This document shows, one piece after another, positions 20,993-31,166 of a stretch of DNA of 64,000 nucleotides. A program made the position numbers and the translations under genes. How positions within the stretch are numbered: position 1 is the stretch's first letter; each line of letters starts with the position of its first letter. Location of the stretch: assembly GCA_030832095.1 (NCBI GenBank), contig JAURJT010000060.1, positions 106,814-170,813 on the forward strand. Direction: 5' to 3'. This DNA is from Gammaproteobacteria bacterium. GTDB lineage: Bacteria > Pseudomonadota > Gammaproteobacteria > Burkholderiales > Burkholderiaceae_B. Under the pieces are notes generated by a model. The model was not told the origin of the DNA and did not search any database. It saw nothing but the letters and a program-made list of their open reading frames with translations.

Positions 20993-22252
20993 CTATCCAC
21001 GAAGTTGTCCGTTCCCTTGTAGTACCCATTTTAAGGTGGTCAGACCTTCAAGGCCGACAGGCCCACGGGCATGTAGGCGGTTGGTTGAAATCCCGATCTC
21101 GGCACCTAAGCCATATTCAAAGCCATCGGCAAAGCAGGTGGGCAGGTTGACATAGACCGAACTTGAATCAACTTCGCGCTGAAACTGTTGCGCGGCGGCA
21201 ATCTGTTGCGTCACGATTGAATCGGTGTGACCTGAACCCCAACGTTCGATATGCGCGATCGCCTCTTGAATCGAAGCAACAATTCGAATCGCTAAAATTG
21301 GGCCTAAGTATTCAGTTGCCCAGTCTTCATCGGTAGCTAGGGTTACCTGTGAGACGAGTGTTTGTGTTTGCGCGCAGCCACGCAACTCGACGCCATGCGC
21401 AAGCAGGCGTTGGGCTAACGCTGGCAAGCAGGCCGCGGCAACATCCTGGTGCACCAAGAGTGTTTCCATGGCACCGCACACGCCATAGCGATAGGTCTTG
21501 GCATTAAACGCAATGTCACCGGCTTGTTTCAAATCAGCTTGCGCGTCAATATACACATGGCAGTTACCATCCAGATGCTTAATCATTGGCACGCGTGCTT
21601 CAGCAGCCAGGCGTTTGATCAGACTTTTTCCGCCGCGCGGAATAATCACGTCAATGTGCTCGGTCATGGTGATGAGTTCGCCGACCACCGCTCGATCTGG
21701 CGTATCAATCACTTGCACAGCATGCTTGGGTAAGCCCGCCGCACTTAGGCCTTGCTCAACGATTTTTGCTAAGGCCAGGTTAGATTGCAAGGCCTCACTG
21801 CCGCCGCGCAAAATACAGGCATTGCCAGACTTTAAACATAAGGCAGCGGCATCGATTGTGACATTAGGGCGTGATTCATAAATAATGCCAATCACACCCA
21901 GTGGCACACGCATTTGGGCCACCTGCATGCCGTTAGGGCGCACGCTTGTTGCGCTCAAGCCACCAATCGGGTCTGGCATCGCCGCGATCTGTCGCAAGCC
22001 TTCGATCATCACATCAATCGAGCGCTCAGATAGCGTGAGTCGGTCAAGGAGTGCTGGTTCAAGCTGGCGCGCGCGGGCAGCGTCAACATCGCTGGCGTTG
22101 GCACGTTGCAAGGCCGAACGCTGCGCCGACAAACACTCGGCCATTGCCAAAAGAGCCTGCGCTTTTTGCGCTCCGCTTGCGCGCATCATCACACGCGAGG
22201 CGTCTCGAGCCTGGCGTCCGATTTGCTGCATCGTATCTTGTAAAGTGGTCAT
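20993..22252 (-). CDS. proA: Gamma-glutamyl phosphate reductase
   Basis: The second step of proline synthesis, reducing glutamyl-5-phosphate to the semialdehyde with NADPH (419 aa). The catalytic cysteine is in '[13 protein letters not shown]', and '[20 protein letters not shown]' is the cofactor-site signature. The frame is open to 22330, but that 26-residue extension crosses a short repeat and is Leu-rich noise; ATG 22252 ([14 protein letters not shown]) matches homologs. It follows holA in the usual betaproteobacterial order. Confidence 0.94.
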   Translation of the reverse strand: MTTLQDTMQQIGRQARDASRVMMRASGAQKAQALLAMAECLSAQRSALQRANASDVDAARARQLEPALLDRLTLSERSIDVMIEGLRQIAAMPDPIGGLSATSVRPNGMQVAQMRVPLGVIGIIYESRPNVTIDAAALCLKSGNACILRGGSEALQSNLALAKIVEQGLSAAGLPKHAVQVIDTPDRAVVGELITMTEHIDVIIPRGGKSLIKRLAAEARVPMIKHLDGNCHVYIDAQADLKQAGDIAFNAKTYRYGVCGAMETLLVHQDVAAACLPALAQRLLAHGVELRGCAQTQTLVSQVTLATDEDWATEYLGPILAIRIVASIQEAIAHIERWGSGHTDSIVTQQIAAAQQFQREVDSSSVYVNLPTCFADGFEYGLGAEIGISTNRLHARGPVGLEGLTTLKWVLQGNGQLRG

Positions 22253-22281
22253 GAATATATAAGCTATCTGAACTGGGCAAT

Positions 22282-22332
22282 GAAGTGACAAAAGGCGTAA
22301 CAGAAGAAGTGACAAAACTCGAAGCGACAAAA
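22282..22332. repeat. Three short repeats, GAAGTGACAAAA, between holA and proA
   Basis: Copies at 22282-22293 and 22306-22317 are identical and the copy at 22321-22332 differs at one base (GAAGCGACAAAA). They fill most of the 90-bp gap between the holA stop and the proA start. Spacing is irregular (24 and 15 bp), which fits slippage as well as regulation. Confidence 0.6.
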
Positions 22333-22342
22333 GCCGCGAGTG

Positions 22343-23386
22343 TCAGGTACGCGCGCCGGCCGCTGCGACCCGCATCGCTAACCGGGTCATCTCTTCCCAA
22401 GGGTCTTGCAGGCGCCCGGCAACTTGCAAACCTTTAATCAGGCGATCCACCTCATGAGCATGCTGAACAGCAGCAGGCCAACTACGTGCAGCGACTCTTG
22501 CCAGAGCCTGTCGCGCTAAGCTCTCATGAGCGCCAAACATACGCTGCGAGCGTAGCACGGAGGTTAAGTCTTGTCCTGCTGCCTGTGCGTGAGACACGCG
22601 CGCAAGCGTTCTGATTTCTTCACCAATTGCCCATAACACCAAGGGTAGCGCTTCACCCTCGGCTTTTAAACCACCCATCATACGCACGAGCCGTGGAACG
22701 TCGCCGGCTAGCATGGCATCTCGTAGCCCATAGATGTTGTAGCGCGCGACGTTCATGACCGCTTGTTCAACGGCGTCGGCAGGCAACAGACCTTCGTCAA
22801 AGAGCAGACCAAGTTTTAAGATTTCTTGATGCGCCGCAAGTAAGTTTCCTTCAACCTTATCGGCCAACCATTGGAGTGTGGCGGGTTCAGCTCGTTGCTT
22901 TTGACGAGCAAGCCGCTGTTCAATCCATTTAGGCAACTGCGCACGTTCGATATTGGCGAGGTCAAGCATCGTCCCGGCGGCAAAGAGCGCACTCGCCCAC
23001 TTGCTGTCTCGAGACGCTTTATCCAGGCGGGGTAACGATACGATGGTTAAGACATCGCCATTGCTGACACCGTTGCTGCGAGTGGCCAAACTGATTAGCG
23101 CGTCGGCGCCTTGCTTGCCAGGTTTGCCGGTCGGCAGTGAGATTTCAACCAGTTGTTTGTCGCCAAACAGTGAGCCGCTTTGCGCTGATACCCCAAGCGC
23201 GCTCCAGTCGCTGCGTGCGTCCATTAAAAATGAGGTTCTGTCGAAATATCCAGCTGCTTTAGCCACAGCACGCAACCCATCGGCTGCCTCGATTGTGAGT
23301 AAAGGGTCGTCGCCCATCACGACGTACAGCGCCGACAGTTGCGCGCCAGGGCGCGCGAGCGTTTCTAGCAGGCGTTCGGCGCTCAT
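22343..23386 (-). CDS. holA: DNA polymerase III subunit delta
   Basis: The 347-residue clamp-loader delta subunit. The three-domain architecture is recognisable: an N-terminal AAA+-like part beginning 'LSALYVVMGDDPLL', the central 'WIEQRLARQKQRAEPATLQWLADKVEGNLLAAHQEILKL'-type region with the helical lid, and a C-terminal collar domain. Order leuS-lptE-holA is standard. The lptE stop lies 12 bp upstream. Confidence 0.9.
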   Translation of the reverse strand: MSAERLLETLARPGAQLSALYVVMGDDPLLTIEAADGLRAVAKAAGYFDRTSFLMDARSDWSALGVSAQSGSLFGDKQLVEISLPTGKPGKQGADALISLATRSNGVSNGDVLTIVSLPRLDKASRDSKWASALFAAGTMLDLANIERAQLPKWIEQRLARQKQRAEPATLQWLADKVEGNLLAAHQEILKLGLLFDEGLLPADAVEQAVMNVARYNIYGLRDAMLAGDVPRLVRMMGGLKAEGEALPLVLWAIGEEIRTLARVSHAQAAGQDLTSVLRSQRMFGAHESLARQALARVAARSWPAAVQHAHEVDRLIKGLQVAGRLQDPWEEMTRLAMRVAAAGART

Positions 23387-23398
23387 TGAGGCTAGTTG

Positions 23399-24211
23399 TT
23401 ACTCGGGGCTGACGGTCACCGGAGCGGGCGTCAGCGAGGGGTTTTGCCACATGGGTGGAATCGCGCTAGTGGGGGCCGTGACGCGAGCAACGGTTTCTTC
23501 TTCTTCTTCGTCTTCGGGCGCTAACTTGGCTAGAGTGTCCCAGCGTTGCGTAATGTCTGGAGCGGTAATGCGACGCAGAATACGCGCCACCATACTGCGC
23601 TGCATATCTTTGAATAACGTGGCAGCTTCACCTTCTTTTGCTTGTACGACGCGATCATCAAAGGGCATGCTACGAATAGCAGAGAGCGTTGTCTCGGGTA
23701 AGATCACCTGATCCTTTGCGGTCACTAAACGAAAGGTCAACTTCAGTGAGAGCTCATATTCTTCAGGTTTACCTTGCGCATTAATCGAAACGATACGCGT
23801 ACCTTTTTGTTCGCTGAGCTGTTCGAGGCGCGCCTGAGCCAGCTTACGCACTTTTTGGGCCTTGATACGATCAATCGTGGCCTTGTCGTCTGAGTTTTCG
23901 CTTTCGTCAAAATCGCCGACCTTGACTATCATGTCGCGCGGTTCGATGAGTTTGGTGTTTGGAGAGGTCGCGCGGATGGCGCGACGCAGGTCGGCACCAA
24001 ATTGCGAGTTTTGTGGGATATTGATCGATAGCGAACTAAAGGGCATCGGCGCTTCGCCCTGCATTCTGAAGCCACAACCGCTCAATGCCAGACAGGCAAT
24101 GACTGCCAAAAGTGAAAGCAGCCAGGTTCGCCCGGACAGCAAGCGTGCGCGCACTGTGGGGTGCAGTGGCGTGGCCTTGAGGGCGGTCGTGCTGACTGTC
24201 AGGCTGTTCAT
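23399..24211 (-). CDS. lptE: LPS-assembly lipoprotein LptE
   Basis: Outer-membrane lipoprotein (270 aa) that plugs and helps assemble LptD for LPS export. A 45-residue N-terminal segment contains the membrane helix and lipobox LSGC (Cys46), then 'GFRMQGEAPMPFSSLSINIP', the normal LptE beginning. The N-terminal part before the lipobox is longer than usual, so a later start is possible, but no better one has a ribosome-binding site. The acidic run 'PEDEEEEE' near residue 235 and a Pro-rich tail are lineage-specific additions. Confidence 0.88.
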   Translation of the reverse strand: MNSLTVSTTALKATPLHPTVRARLLSGRTWLLSLLAVIACLALSGCGFRMQGEAPMPFSSLSINIPQNSQFGADLRRAIRATSPNTKLIEPRDMIVKVGDFDESENSDDKATIDRIKAQKVRKLAQARLEQLSEQKGTRIVSINAQGKPEEYELSLKLTFRLVTAKDQVILPETTLSAIRSMPFDDRVVQAKEGEAATLFKDMQRSMVARILRRITAPDITQRWDTLAKLAPEDEEEEETVARVTAPTSAIPPMWQNPSLTPAPVTVSPE

Positions 24212-24226
24212 CTCGCTATTATCCTG

Positions 24227-26899
24227 TTATCCGACCACGTTGACCAGCTTACCGGGTACCACGATGATCCGTTTCGGGGTTCGGCCTTCAAGATTACGCC
24301 CGACAGCTTCGTGGGCCGCTGCGAGCTGCTCAATCGCTTCTTTGGTTGCCTCGCGCGCTACCGTCAGACTACCCCGAAGTTTGCCATTGACCTGTAAAAC
24401 TAGCTCAAGTTGATCGGTCACCAGAGCACTTTCGTCAACCGAGGGCCACGCTGCATCCAGCAAATCGCCATAGATGGCAGCATACCCGAGCTCAGCCCAC
24501 AGGTTCCAGGTGATGTGTGGCACGACCGGGTAGAGCACACGCAGCAGCACCCCCAGCGTTTCAGCGGTAGCGGCTTTAGCAAAGTCTGAGTCACCCAATT
24601 GGGCATCGTCGATGGCGTTGAGCATTTTCATGCACGCCGATACAACCGTGTTGTATTGAATACGCTGATAATCGTAGTCAGCCTGCTTAAGCAACGAGTA
24701 GATCTCGAGACGCAGCTTTTTGATGTCTTGGCTAGCACCTGACCAATCCGTGACGGGTGCTTTTAATCCCTGAGTGATTAAGGTTTGCTTTTGCTGGCAC
24801 AACGCCCACAGGCGGCGCAAAAAGCGGTTTGAGCCTTCAACACCCGAATCTGACCACTCAAGTGTTTGCTCAGGGGGGCTGGTAAACATGACAAATAGGC
24901 GCGCCGTATCCGCACCCTGAGTGTCGATTAGCGATTGTGGATCAACACCATTGTTTTTGGATTTGGACATTGTGCCCACGCCACCATAGGTAATCGCGCG
25001 GCCATCACTTTTAAGCACGGCACCCGTAATCGAACCCTTGGCGTCGTAGACGTTCTCGACGTCGTCAGGCCAAAAGTAGTCAATTGACCCATTGGCATTT
25101 TTGGCTGAATAAATATGATTCAACACCATGCCCTGACACAGCAATTTCGTAAAGGGTTCAGAAAACTTGACCAAGCCCAAATCCTGCATCACGCGCGTCC
25201 AGAAGCGCGCATAGAGCAGATGCAGCACCGCGTGCTCAATCCCACCGATGTATTGATCCATCGGCATCCAGTAGTCGTTGCGAGCATCAACCATCGCCTG
25301 ATCGTTGCCGGGGGAGGTGTAACGCATGAAGTACCACGACGAATCGATAAACGTATCCATCGTGTCGGTTTCACGCCTGGCCGGTTTGCCGCAGCTGGGG
25401 CATTGGCAAGACAAAAACGCCTCGTGTTTGGCTAGCGGGTTGCCACTACCGTCGGGGATGAGGTCTTCTGGCAAGATCACCGGCAGGTCTTTTTCGGGTA
25501 CGGGTACAGCACCACAAGACTCACAATGAATGATCGGAATCGGCGTGCCCCAATAACGTTGACGCGAAATCCCCCAGTCGCGCAAACGCCAGGTGGTTTG
25601 CCGCGCGCCAAGCTTCAGACTTTCGAGCTTGGTGGCGATCGCATCAAGTGCCTCGGTAAAGCTTAGACCGTCGTAGACGCCCGAGTTGATCAGGCGGCCA
25701 GTTTGTTTGTCGGCGTAGGACTCTGACCAGACCTTGTCGTTAAACGGCTTATCGCCCGCTTGCACCACTTGTTTGATTGCAAGACCATACTTGTTAGCAA
25801 AGGCGAAGTCACGCTCGTCGTGGGCAGGTACGCCCATGACTGCGCCATCGCCATAACTTATCAGGACATAATTGCCGACCCATAAAGGCACGTTCTCGCC
25901 TGTGAGTGGATGAGTGACCTTCAGGCCAGTATCCAAGCCCTCTTTTTCGCGCGTGGCGAGTTCGGCCTCGGTGGTGCCGCCTTGTTTGCAATGTTCAATA
26001 AACGCCGTCAGGGCCGGGTTGGTGCGTGCAGCATGCACAGCCAACGGGTGCTCGGGTGCGACGGCACAAAACGTCACGCCCATGATGGTGTCAGGGCGGG
26101 TCGTAAAGACATGCATTTTACCGTCTTGTATCAAGGCGCCTGAGGCATCTTTGATCGAATGCAAAAACGCAAAACGTACGCCTTCGCTTTTGCCGATCCA
26201 GTTTTCTTGCATGGCGCGCACGCGATCAGGCCAGCCTTCTAGGCCATGTTGTGTTTGCTCAAGCAGTTCAGCCGCATAATCGGTAATACGCAGGTAATAG
26301 CCCGGGATCTCGCGCTTTTCAACCGGTGCGCCCGAGCGCCAGCCACGTCCGTCAATGACCTGTTCGTTGGCCAGCACGGTCTTGTCGACTGGATCCCAGT
26401 TCACCACTTGTGTCTTACGGTAAGCGATGCCTTTTTCAAGCATCTTTAAAAACAGCCATTGATTCCATTTGTAATAGCTCGGGTCGCAGGCGCACATCTC
26501 GCGCGACCAGTCGATGGCCAAGCCCATCGCCTTCATCTGCTTTTTCATGTACGCAATATTGTCGTACGTCCATTTAGCAGGAGGGACATTTGATTTGATC
26601 GCCGCGTTTTCGGCGGGCATACCAAAGGCATCCCAACCCATGGGCATCAAAACGTTGTAGCCACGCATGCGTAATTGCCGCGTCATCATGTCGTTGATGG
26701 TGTAGTTGCGCACATGCCCCATGTGCAGCTTACCGCTTGGGTAGGGCAGCATTGAACAGGCATAAAACTTTGGCTTGGGCAGGCCTGCGGCGTTGGTGGC
26801 ACCTTCAGTGACGCGATAGGCGTCACGGGCATCCCAGTTAGCGTGGGCCGCTTGTTCGACTGCGGTGGGCTGATAGCGTTCGAGCATGGATAAAGCCAT
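24227..26899 (-). CDS. leuS: Leucyl-tRNA synthetase
   Basis: Class I synthetase (890 aa) charging tRNA-Leu. The HIGH motif appears as '[15 protein letters not shown]' and the KMSKS motif as '[12 protein letters not shown]'. The CP1 editing domain is present ('[20 protein letters not shown]'), as are a zinc-binding CxxC pair ('[15 protein letters not shown]' and 'CQCPSCGKP'). Full length. The first ATG at 26899 or the one at 26887 (MLERYQP) could be used. Confidence 0.96.
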   Translation of the reverse strand: MALSMLERYQPTAVEQAAHANWDARDAYRVTEGATNAAGLPKPKFYACSMLPYPSGKLHMGHVRNYTINDMMTRQLRMRGYNVLMPMGWDAFGMPAENAAIKSNVPPAKWTYDNIAYMKKQMKAMGLAIDWSREMCACDPSYYKWNQWLFLKMLEKGIAYRKTQVVNWDPVDKTVLANEQVIDGRGWRSGAPVEKREIPGYYLRITDYAAELLEQTQHGLEGWPDRVRAMQENWIGKSEGVRFAFLHSIKDASGALIQDGKMHVFTTRPDTIMGVTFCAVAPEHPLAVHAARTNPALTAFIEHCKQGGTTEAELATREKEGLDTGLKVTHPLTGENVPLWVGNYVLISYGDGAVMGVPAHDERDFAFANKYGLAIKQVVQAGDKPFNDKVWSESYADKQTGRLINSGVYDGLSFTEALDAIATKLESLKLGARQTTWRLRDWGISRQRYWGTPIPIIHCESCGAVPVPEKDLPVILPEDLIPDGSGNPLAKHEAFLSCQCPSCGKPARRETDTMDTFIDSSWYFMRYTSPGNDQAMVDARNDYWMPMDQYIGGIEHAVLHLLYARFWTRVMQDLGLVKFSEPFTKLLCQGMVLNHIYSAKNANGSIDYFWPDDVENVYDAKGSITGAVLKSDGRAITYGGVGTMSKSKNNGVDPQSLIDTQGADTARLFVMFTSPPEQTLEWSDSGVEGSNRFLRRLWALCQQKQTLITQGLKAPVTDWSGASQDIKKLRLEIYSLLKQADYDYQRIQYNTVVSACMKMLNAIDDAQLGDSDFAKAATAETLGVLLRVLYPVVPHITWNLWAELGYAAIYGDLLDAAWPSVDESALVTDQLELVLQVNGKLRGSLTVAREATKEAIEQLAAAHEAVGRNLEGRTPKRIIVVPGKLVNVVG

Positions 26900-26939
26900 A
26901 AAAAAGGTCAGGGTGCAGCAAGCGCCCAGTTAGCCTCTC

Positions 26940-26945
26940 ATTATA
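26940..26945 (-). promoter_or_regulatory. -10 box upstream of leuS
   Basis: A perfect TATAAT on the minus strand, 41 bp before the leuS start. No good -35 was seen at 16-18 bp. It would drive leuS-lptE-holA-proA and possibly hemJ and the methyltransferase. Confidence 0.4.
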
Positions 26946-26977
26946 GAGTGGCGGCTGATTTCGAGTGGACGAAAAAC

Positions 26978-27004
26978 AAAAAGCCCCAGTCATGGGGCTT
27001 TTTT
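26978..27004 (-). terminator. Rho-independent terminator after rpmG
   Basis: Inverted repeat AAAAGCCCC-AGTCA-GGGGCTTTT with a four-base loop region and runs of A/T on both sides, so it can work in either direction. It ends the rpmB-rpmG unit and separates it from leuS. Confidence 0.85.
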
Positions 27005-27028
27005 GACGCGTCAAACAAAGGCGGCCAA

Positions 27029-27196
27029 TTACTTAAGCTTGGTCTCTTTGTAATCGACATGCTTGCGAGCGACTGGATCAAATTTTTTGATCAGCATCTT
27101 TTCAGGCATGTTGCGTTTGTTTTTGGTCGTTGTATAGAAATGACCAGTGCCAGCGCTCGATTCGAGCTTAATTTTTTCGCGGGTACCTTTTGCCAT
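27029..27196 (-). CDS. rpmG: 50S ribosomal protein L33
   Basis: A 55-residue ribosomal protein, identical in length to the E. coli protein. It begins [20 protein letters not shown] and ends '[10 protein letters not shown]'. This is the cysteine-free form (no CxxC pair), as in most proteobacteria. AAGGAG lies upstream, in the 11-bp gap after rpmB. Confidence 0.95.
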   Translation of the reverse strand: MAKGTREKIKLESSAGTGHFYTTTKNKRNMPEKMLIKKFDPVARKHVDYKETKLK

Positions 27197-27207
27197 GTTG
27201 GGCTCCT

Positions 27208-27444
27208 TTAAGCGACTTCGCCGCGCGCACGCAAATCAACCAACACAGCATCAATGCCGAGTTTGTCGATGGTACGGATAGCGTTAGTGGTTACGCGTAA
27301 GCGAATCCAGCGGTTTTCGCTTTCAACCCAAAAGCGACGTGACTGCAAATTAGGCAGAAAACGACGTTTGGTTTTGTTGTTTGCGTGTGAAACATTGTTG
27401 CCCACCATGGGGGCTTTTCCGGTCACTTGGCATACACGTGCCAT
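27208..27444 (-). CDS. rpmB: 50S ribosomal protein L28
   Basis: A 78-residue protein matching L28: '[20 protein letters not shown]' at the start and '[16 protein letters not shown]' after it. It is the first gene of the rpmB-rpmG pair. No zinc-ribbon extension is present beyond the single Cys. Confidence 0.96.
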   Translation of the reverse strand: MARVCQVTGKAPMVGNNVSHANNKTKRRFLPNLQSRRFWVESENRWIRLRVTTNAIRTIDKLGIDAVLVDLRARGEVA

Positions 27445-27522
27445 TGGCTACACCTATTATTTGTTCAAAGATTCGCATCAAGTCTGACATTCTAATACGA
27501 AAAAGGGTTTTTGATCAAGCCC

Positions 27523-28713
27523 CTAGGCGCGGCGGGCGGTTCGGCCAAGTAAAAAGGCCAAGGTGGTGCAACCGCCCATGATCCAGGCCAGGGGGGCTGG
27601 GCCGACGGTGTCCCACAGGCTAATGGTCAGGCCGGCTAGTGCCCCGCAAGACATCGTCATCGTGCCCATCATGGCCGAGGCAGAGCCTAGCTGGCGTCCC
27701 TGATCTGAGAGCGCCATGGCGGCAGAGTTTGGTCCAACGAAACCTTGTGTAAACATGAAGCACATCATGCATAGCATGACCAGCGGCATGGTCATCCAGC
27801 CTAGCAAGGTCAAGACCAAGGCGCTCAGGCCGGCTGTCATCATGGCTCGCAGGGCCCAGGGCAGCAGTTTTTCGGGGCGGTGCTGTTTAAGCAGGCGTGC
27901 GCTGACCTGTGAACCCACAATCAGGGCTAGAGCGTTTAGCCCAAAAATGAAACCATAAGACTGCGGCGACACGCCGAAGTGCTCAATAAATAGTCGTGGC
28001 GAGACCACAATGTAGGAAAACATGGTGGCTGATCCCATTCCTCCTGAGAGCGCAAAAGCGACAAAGCGGCGGTGCTTAATTAAGCCCCAATAGGTTCGAA
28101 AAATATGCCCCCAGCTTAAAGCGACCTGTTTGTCGGGAGGTAGGCTTTCGACCATGATGCGCGATACGGCAACCAGCAGTGCGATGCCTGCAAAGGTGAT
28201 GAGAGCAAAGATGCCGCGCCAACCTGCTAACGCGAGCACCTGCCCACCTACCAAAGGCGCCAGAATTGGGGCGACTCCCATCACTAACATCAGCATGGAT
28301 AAGGCTCGCGCAGCCTCTTGGGTACTGTAGTGATCGCGCACTACCGCACGCGAGATCACCATGCCCGCAGCGCCACCCATGGCTTGAATGACACGGCAGA
28401 TCGTTAAGAATTCGACAGTCGGGGCGAGCGCACAACCCGCCGACGCAAGGATATAGACGAGTAGTGCGCCATACAAGGGTGGTTTACGACCGAAACGATC
28501 GGCCAGGGGGCCGTAAATCAACTGCGCACCCGCCATGCCGATCAAATAGGCTGCCAGTGTGCGCTCGACCTGACTGCTTGTGGCGCCAAGGCTGGTCGCC
28601 ATATCCGGAAACGCCGGCAAGTACATGTCGATCGAGACAGGCCCGATCGCGGTCAGCGCCCCCATCAACAATAGCCAGCCGGGCAGGCCCATCGCATTTA
28701 ATCTGGCAGACAT
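27523..28713 (-). CDS. Bcr/CflA family multidrug efflux MFS transporter
   Basis: A 12-helix drug/H+ antiporter (396 aa). The 'IGPVSIDMYLPAFPDMA' first-helix motif is the Bcr/CflA signature, and the loop 2-3 motif 'GPLADRFGRKPPLY' is the MFS A-motif. Family members export bicyclomycin, sulphonamides, chloramphenicol or small metabolites such as cysteine; specificity here is unknown. It stands alone between rpmB and the LLM oxidoreductase, same strand. Confidence 0.88.
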   Translation of the reverse strand: MSARLNAMGLPGWLLLMGALTAIGPVSIDMYLPAFPDMATSLGATSSQVERTLAAYLIGMAGAQLIYGPLADRFGRKPPLYGALLVYILASAGCALAPTVEFLTICRVIQAMGGAAGMVISRAVVRDHYSTQEAARALSMLMLVMGVAPILAPLVGGQVLALAGWRGIFALITFAGIALLVAVSRIMVESLPPDKQVALSWGHIFRTYWGLIKHRRFVAFALSGGMGSATMFSYIVVSPRLFIEHFGVSPQSYGFIFGLNALALIVGSQVSARLLKQHRPEKLLPWALRAMMTAGLSALVLTLLGWMTMPLVMLCMMCFMFTQGFVGPNSAAMALSDQGRQLGSASAMMGTMTMSCGALAGLTISLWDTVGPAPLAWIMGGCTTLAFLLGRTARRA

Positions 28714-28744
28714 AGGCTAAATGCGCCTCGTCGCCTGTCTGCCC

Positions 28745-29758
28745 TTAAGCAAGTGCTAAAGCCGGTTCGAGATTGCGCACAGCCTGCGCGGCAATTTCAA
28801 ACGAGTGCAGCCGCGCCTTGTGGTCAAAGATTTGGCCCGCGATCATCAATTCGTTTGCGCCAGTTTGCTCGATCAGTCGAGCCAGCCCACGTTGCACAGT
28901 TTCGGGTGAGCCCACGACCGAACAGGCTAAGGATTCATTCACCGAGGCCTTCTCGTGTGGTGTCCAAAACGTATCGATGTCGTCAATGGGGGGCGGTAGC
29001 TGGCCACGCGTATTGCGACGCATGCGCGTGGCGTTTTGTTGGTGGCTTGTGAATAAGTACTGTGCCTGCTCGTCTGTGTCAGCGGCGACCACATTGACCC
29101 CCACCATGGCGTGCGACTTGGCGAGTTGAGTCGAAGGTTTGAACAGACTTTTATAAGCCTGCATGGCCTGCAACAAGTAATCAGGGGCAAAGTGCGAAGC
29201 AAAGGCGTAAGGCAGGCCGAAGTGTGCGGCAAGTTGAGCGCCGTACATGCTTGAGCCCAAAATCCAGATGGGCACGTGCAAGCCGGCGCCGGGGATGGCT
29301 TTGACCGCCTGACCTGGCTGGATATCATCGAAATAGTGCTGTAACTCTTGGACGTCTTGTGGAAACTGATCCGAGTTGCCCAATAGATCGCGCCGCAAGG
29401 CGCGCGCCGTGAGTTGATCTGTGCCTGGCGCACGCCCTAGGCCCAAATCGATACGGTCCGGGAACAGGGCTGCCAGCGTACCAAACTGTTCAGCAATCAC
29501 CAACGGCGCGTGGTTAGGGAGCATGACCCCGCCTGAACCGACACGGATAGTTTTTGTACCTGCCGCGACATAACCGATAATCACGGCGGTAGCCGAGCTA
29601 GCGTTGCCGATCATGTTGTGGTGTTCGGCCAGCCAATAGCGTGTGTAGCCCCAGCGTTCGGCGTGTTGAGCTAAGTCACGTGAGTTATGTAAGGCATCAG
29701 AGGCAGTAAAGCCCTGTGGAATCGGCGAAAGATCTAGAATCGAGTAAGGGATGCTCAT
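28745..29758 (-). CDS. LLM class flavin-dependent oxidoreductase
   Basis: A bacterial-luciferase-like monooxygenase family protein (337 aa). It shows '[19 protein letters not shown]', 'YWLAEHHNM' and '[13 protein letters not shown]', blocks typical of the MsnO8/YhbW-type subgroup that uses reduced FMN. The substrate is not predictable. It is divergent from the thiolase gene across 95 bp. Confidence 0.87.
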   Translation of the reverse strand: MSIPYSILDLSPIPQGFTASDALHNSRDLAQHAERWGYTRYWLAEHHNMIGNASSATAVIIGYVAAGTKTIRVGSGGVMLPNHAPLVIAEQFGTLAALFPDRIDLGLGRAPGTDQLTARALRRDLLGNSDQFPQDVQELQHYFDDIQPGQAVKAIPGAGLHVPIWILGSSMYGAQLAAHFGLPYAFASHFAPDYLLQAMQAYKSLFKPSTQLAKSHAMVGVNVVAADTDEQAQYLFTSHQQNATRMRRNTRGQLPPPIDDIDTFWTPHEKASVNESLACSVVGSPETVQRGLARLIEQTGANELMIAGQIFDHKARLHSFEIAAQAVRNLEPALALA

Positions 29759-29853
29759 CAGTTTCTCTTGGCTGTTTGCGCGGGTTATGCTTATGGCTAC
29801 TTAGCGTGCACGTATAAATTCGTAGCAAATCATAAACCTATTAGGAGCGCAAC

Positions 29854-31035
29854 ATGCGTGAAGTCTGGATAACCGGGGCTGCCCGTACTGCAATTGGTGA
29901 TTTTGGCGGTGGCTTAAAGGATGTTGCCCCCATCGATCTGGGGGCAACGGTGGTGAAGGCGGTGTTGCAACGCTCGGGGGTTGACGGCTCGCAAGTCGGG
30001 CATCTGGCCTTTGGCCACGTGATTCACACAGAGCCCCGCGATATGTACTTGTCGCGGGTGGTGGCCATCAATGGGGGTCTGCCCCAAAGTTCTGCAGCGT
30101 TTAACGTCAATCGCTTGTGCGGCTCGGGTTTGCAGGCAATCGTTTCTAGCGCTCAGTCGATTTTGCTCGGTGACACTGAGATGGCGATTGGTGGTGGTGC
30201 CGAGTCGATGAGCCGTGCCGGCTATTTGTCGCAAACTCAGCGTTTTGGTGCCCGCATGGGCGATTCTGTGGTGCTTGACATGATGACGGGCGCCTTACAC
30301 GACCCGTTTGGTCGGATGCACATGGGCGTCACGGCTGAAAATGTTGCCAACCAGTTTGGAATTTCGCGTGCGGCGCAAGACGCGTTAGCAACCGAGTCAC
30401 ATCGCCGTGCTGTCCACGCTCAAAAAGAAGGGCGTTTTAACGACCAAATCGTGCCTGTTGTCATCAAAACGCGCAAAGGTGAAGTCGAGTTTAAAGTCGA
30501 TGAGCACCCTCGTGCGGATGTGTCGGTTGAAGGCCTGACGGCCTTACGCCCTGTGTTTGTGAAAGAAAACGGCACCGTGACAGCGGGTAACGCCTCTGGG
30601 ATTAATGATGGGGCCGCTGCGGTGCTGATGATGAGTGGCGAAGCGCTTAAATCCAGCGGTGCCAAACCCTTGGCGCGCTTGGTGGCCTACGCCCATGCCG
30701 GTGTCGATCCAAAAATTATGGGGATTGGCCCAGTGCCAGCGACCCAGGCGGTCATGAAGCGTGCCGGTCTGACGGTTGACCAGATGGATGTCATCGAGGC
30801 TAACGAGGCTTTTGCTGCCCAAGCATGTGCTGTCGCCCAAGAACTTAAACTTGATCCAGCACGCTTGAATCCTAACGGCAGCGGTATTTCGTTAGGTCAC
30901 CCCGTAGGGGCGACCGGTGCCATCATTACCACCAAGGCCATTTACGAACTTCACCGCACGGGTGGTCGTTATGCCTTGGTCACTATGTGTATCGGTGGCG
31001 GCCAGGGCATTGCGGCTATTTTCGAAAGAGCCTAA
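29854..31035 (+). CDS. Acetyl-CoA C-acyltransferase (thiolase)
   Basis: A 393-residue type II thiolase that makes or cleaves 3-ketoacyl-CoA. The nucleophile cysteine is in 'NRLCGSGLQAIVSS', the His in 'IEANEAFAAQ', and the C-terminal cysteine in 'TMCIGGGQGIA' with 'GHPVGATGA' before it. All catalytic residues are present. The N terminus and length resemble BktB/PhaA-type enzymes of Burkholderiales. TAGGAG precedes the ATG. A strong terminator follows. Confidence 0.93.
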   Translation: MREVWITGAARTAIGDFGGGLKDVAPIDLGATVVKAVLQRSGVDGSQVGHLAFGHVIHTEPRDMYLSRVVAINGGLPQSSAAFNVNRLCGSGLQAIVSSAQSILLGDTEMAIGGGAESMSRAGYLSQTQRFGARMGDSVVLDMMTGALHDPFGRMHMGVTAENVANQFGISRAAQDALATESHRRAVHAQKEGRFNDQIVPVVIKTRKGEVEFKVDEHPRADVSVEGLTALRPVFVKENGTVTAGNASGINDGAAAVLMMSGEALKSSGAKPLARLVAYAHAGVDPKIMGIGPVPATQAVMKRAGLTVDQMDVIEANEAFAAQACAVAQELKLDPARLNPNGSGISLGHPVGATGAIITTKAIYELHRTGGRYALVTMCIGGGQGIAAIFERA

Positions 31036-31095
31036 GACGACGGACAAGTGCAGGCGTTTATTTAGTCTGAGCGTCTGAGGTTTTTGTAGCGGTGC

Positions 31096-31127
31096 AAATA
31101 AGGCAGCGGAAGCTGTCTTATTTTTTT
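31096..31127 (+). terminator. Rho-independent terminator after the thiolase gene
   Basis: A 12-bp stem with one G-U wobble, AAATAAGGCAGC pairing with GCTGTCTTATTT around a GGAA loop, followed by a T-run. It ends the thiolase transcript in the gap before the convergent radC-like gene. Confidence 0.85.
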
Positions 31128-31166
31128 GAGGTGCGCCTAGCTCGCACGACTTACCGCTGAGGTAAC

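Noticed and set aside
22253..22330. 26-residue extension of proA
   Set aside because: It encodes a Leu-rich stretch over the GAAGTGACAAAA repeats, and ATG 22252 matches the start of ProA homologs.
22953..23711. 252-codon plus-strand frame across holA and lptE
   Set aside because: Ser/Ala-rich shadow of two real genes with no ribosome-binding site or recognisable domain.
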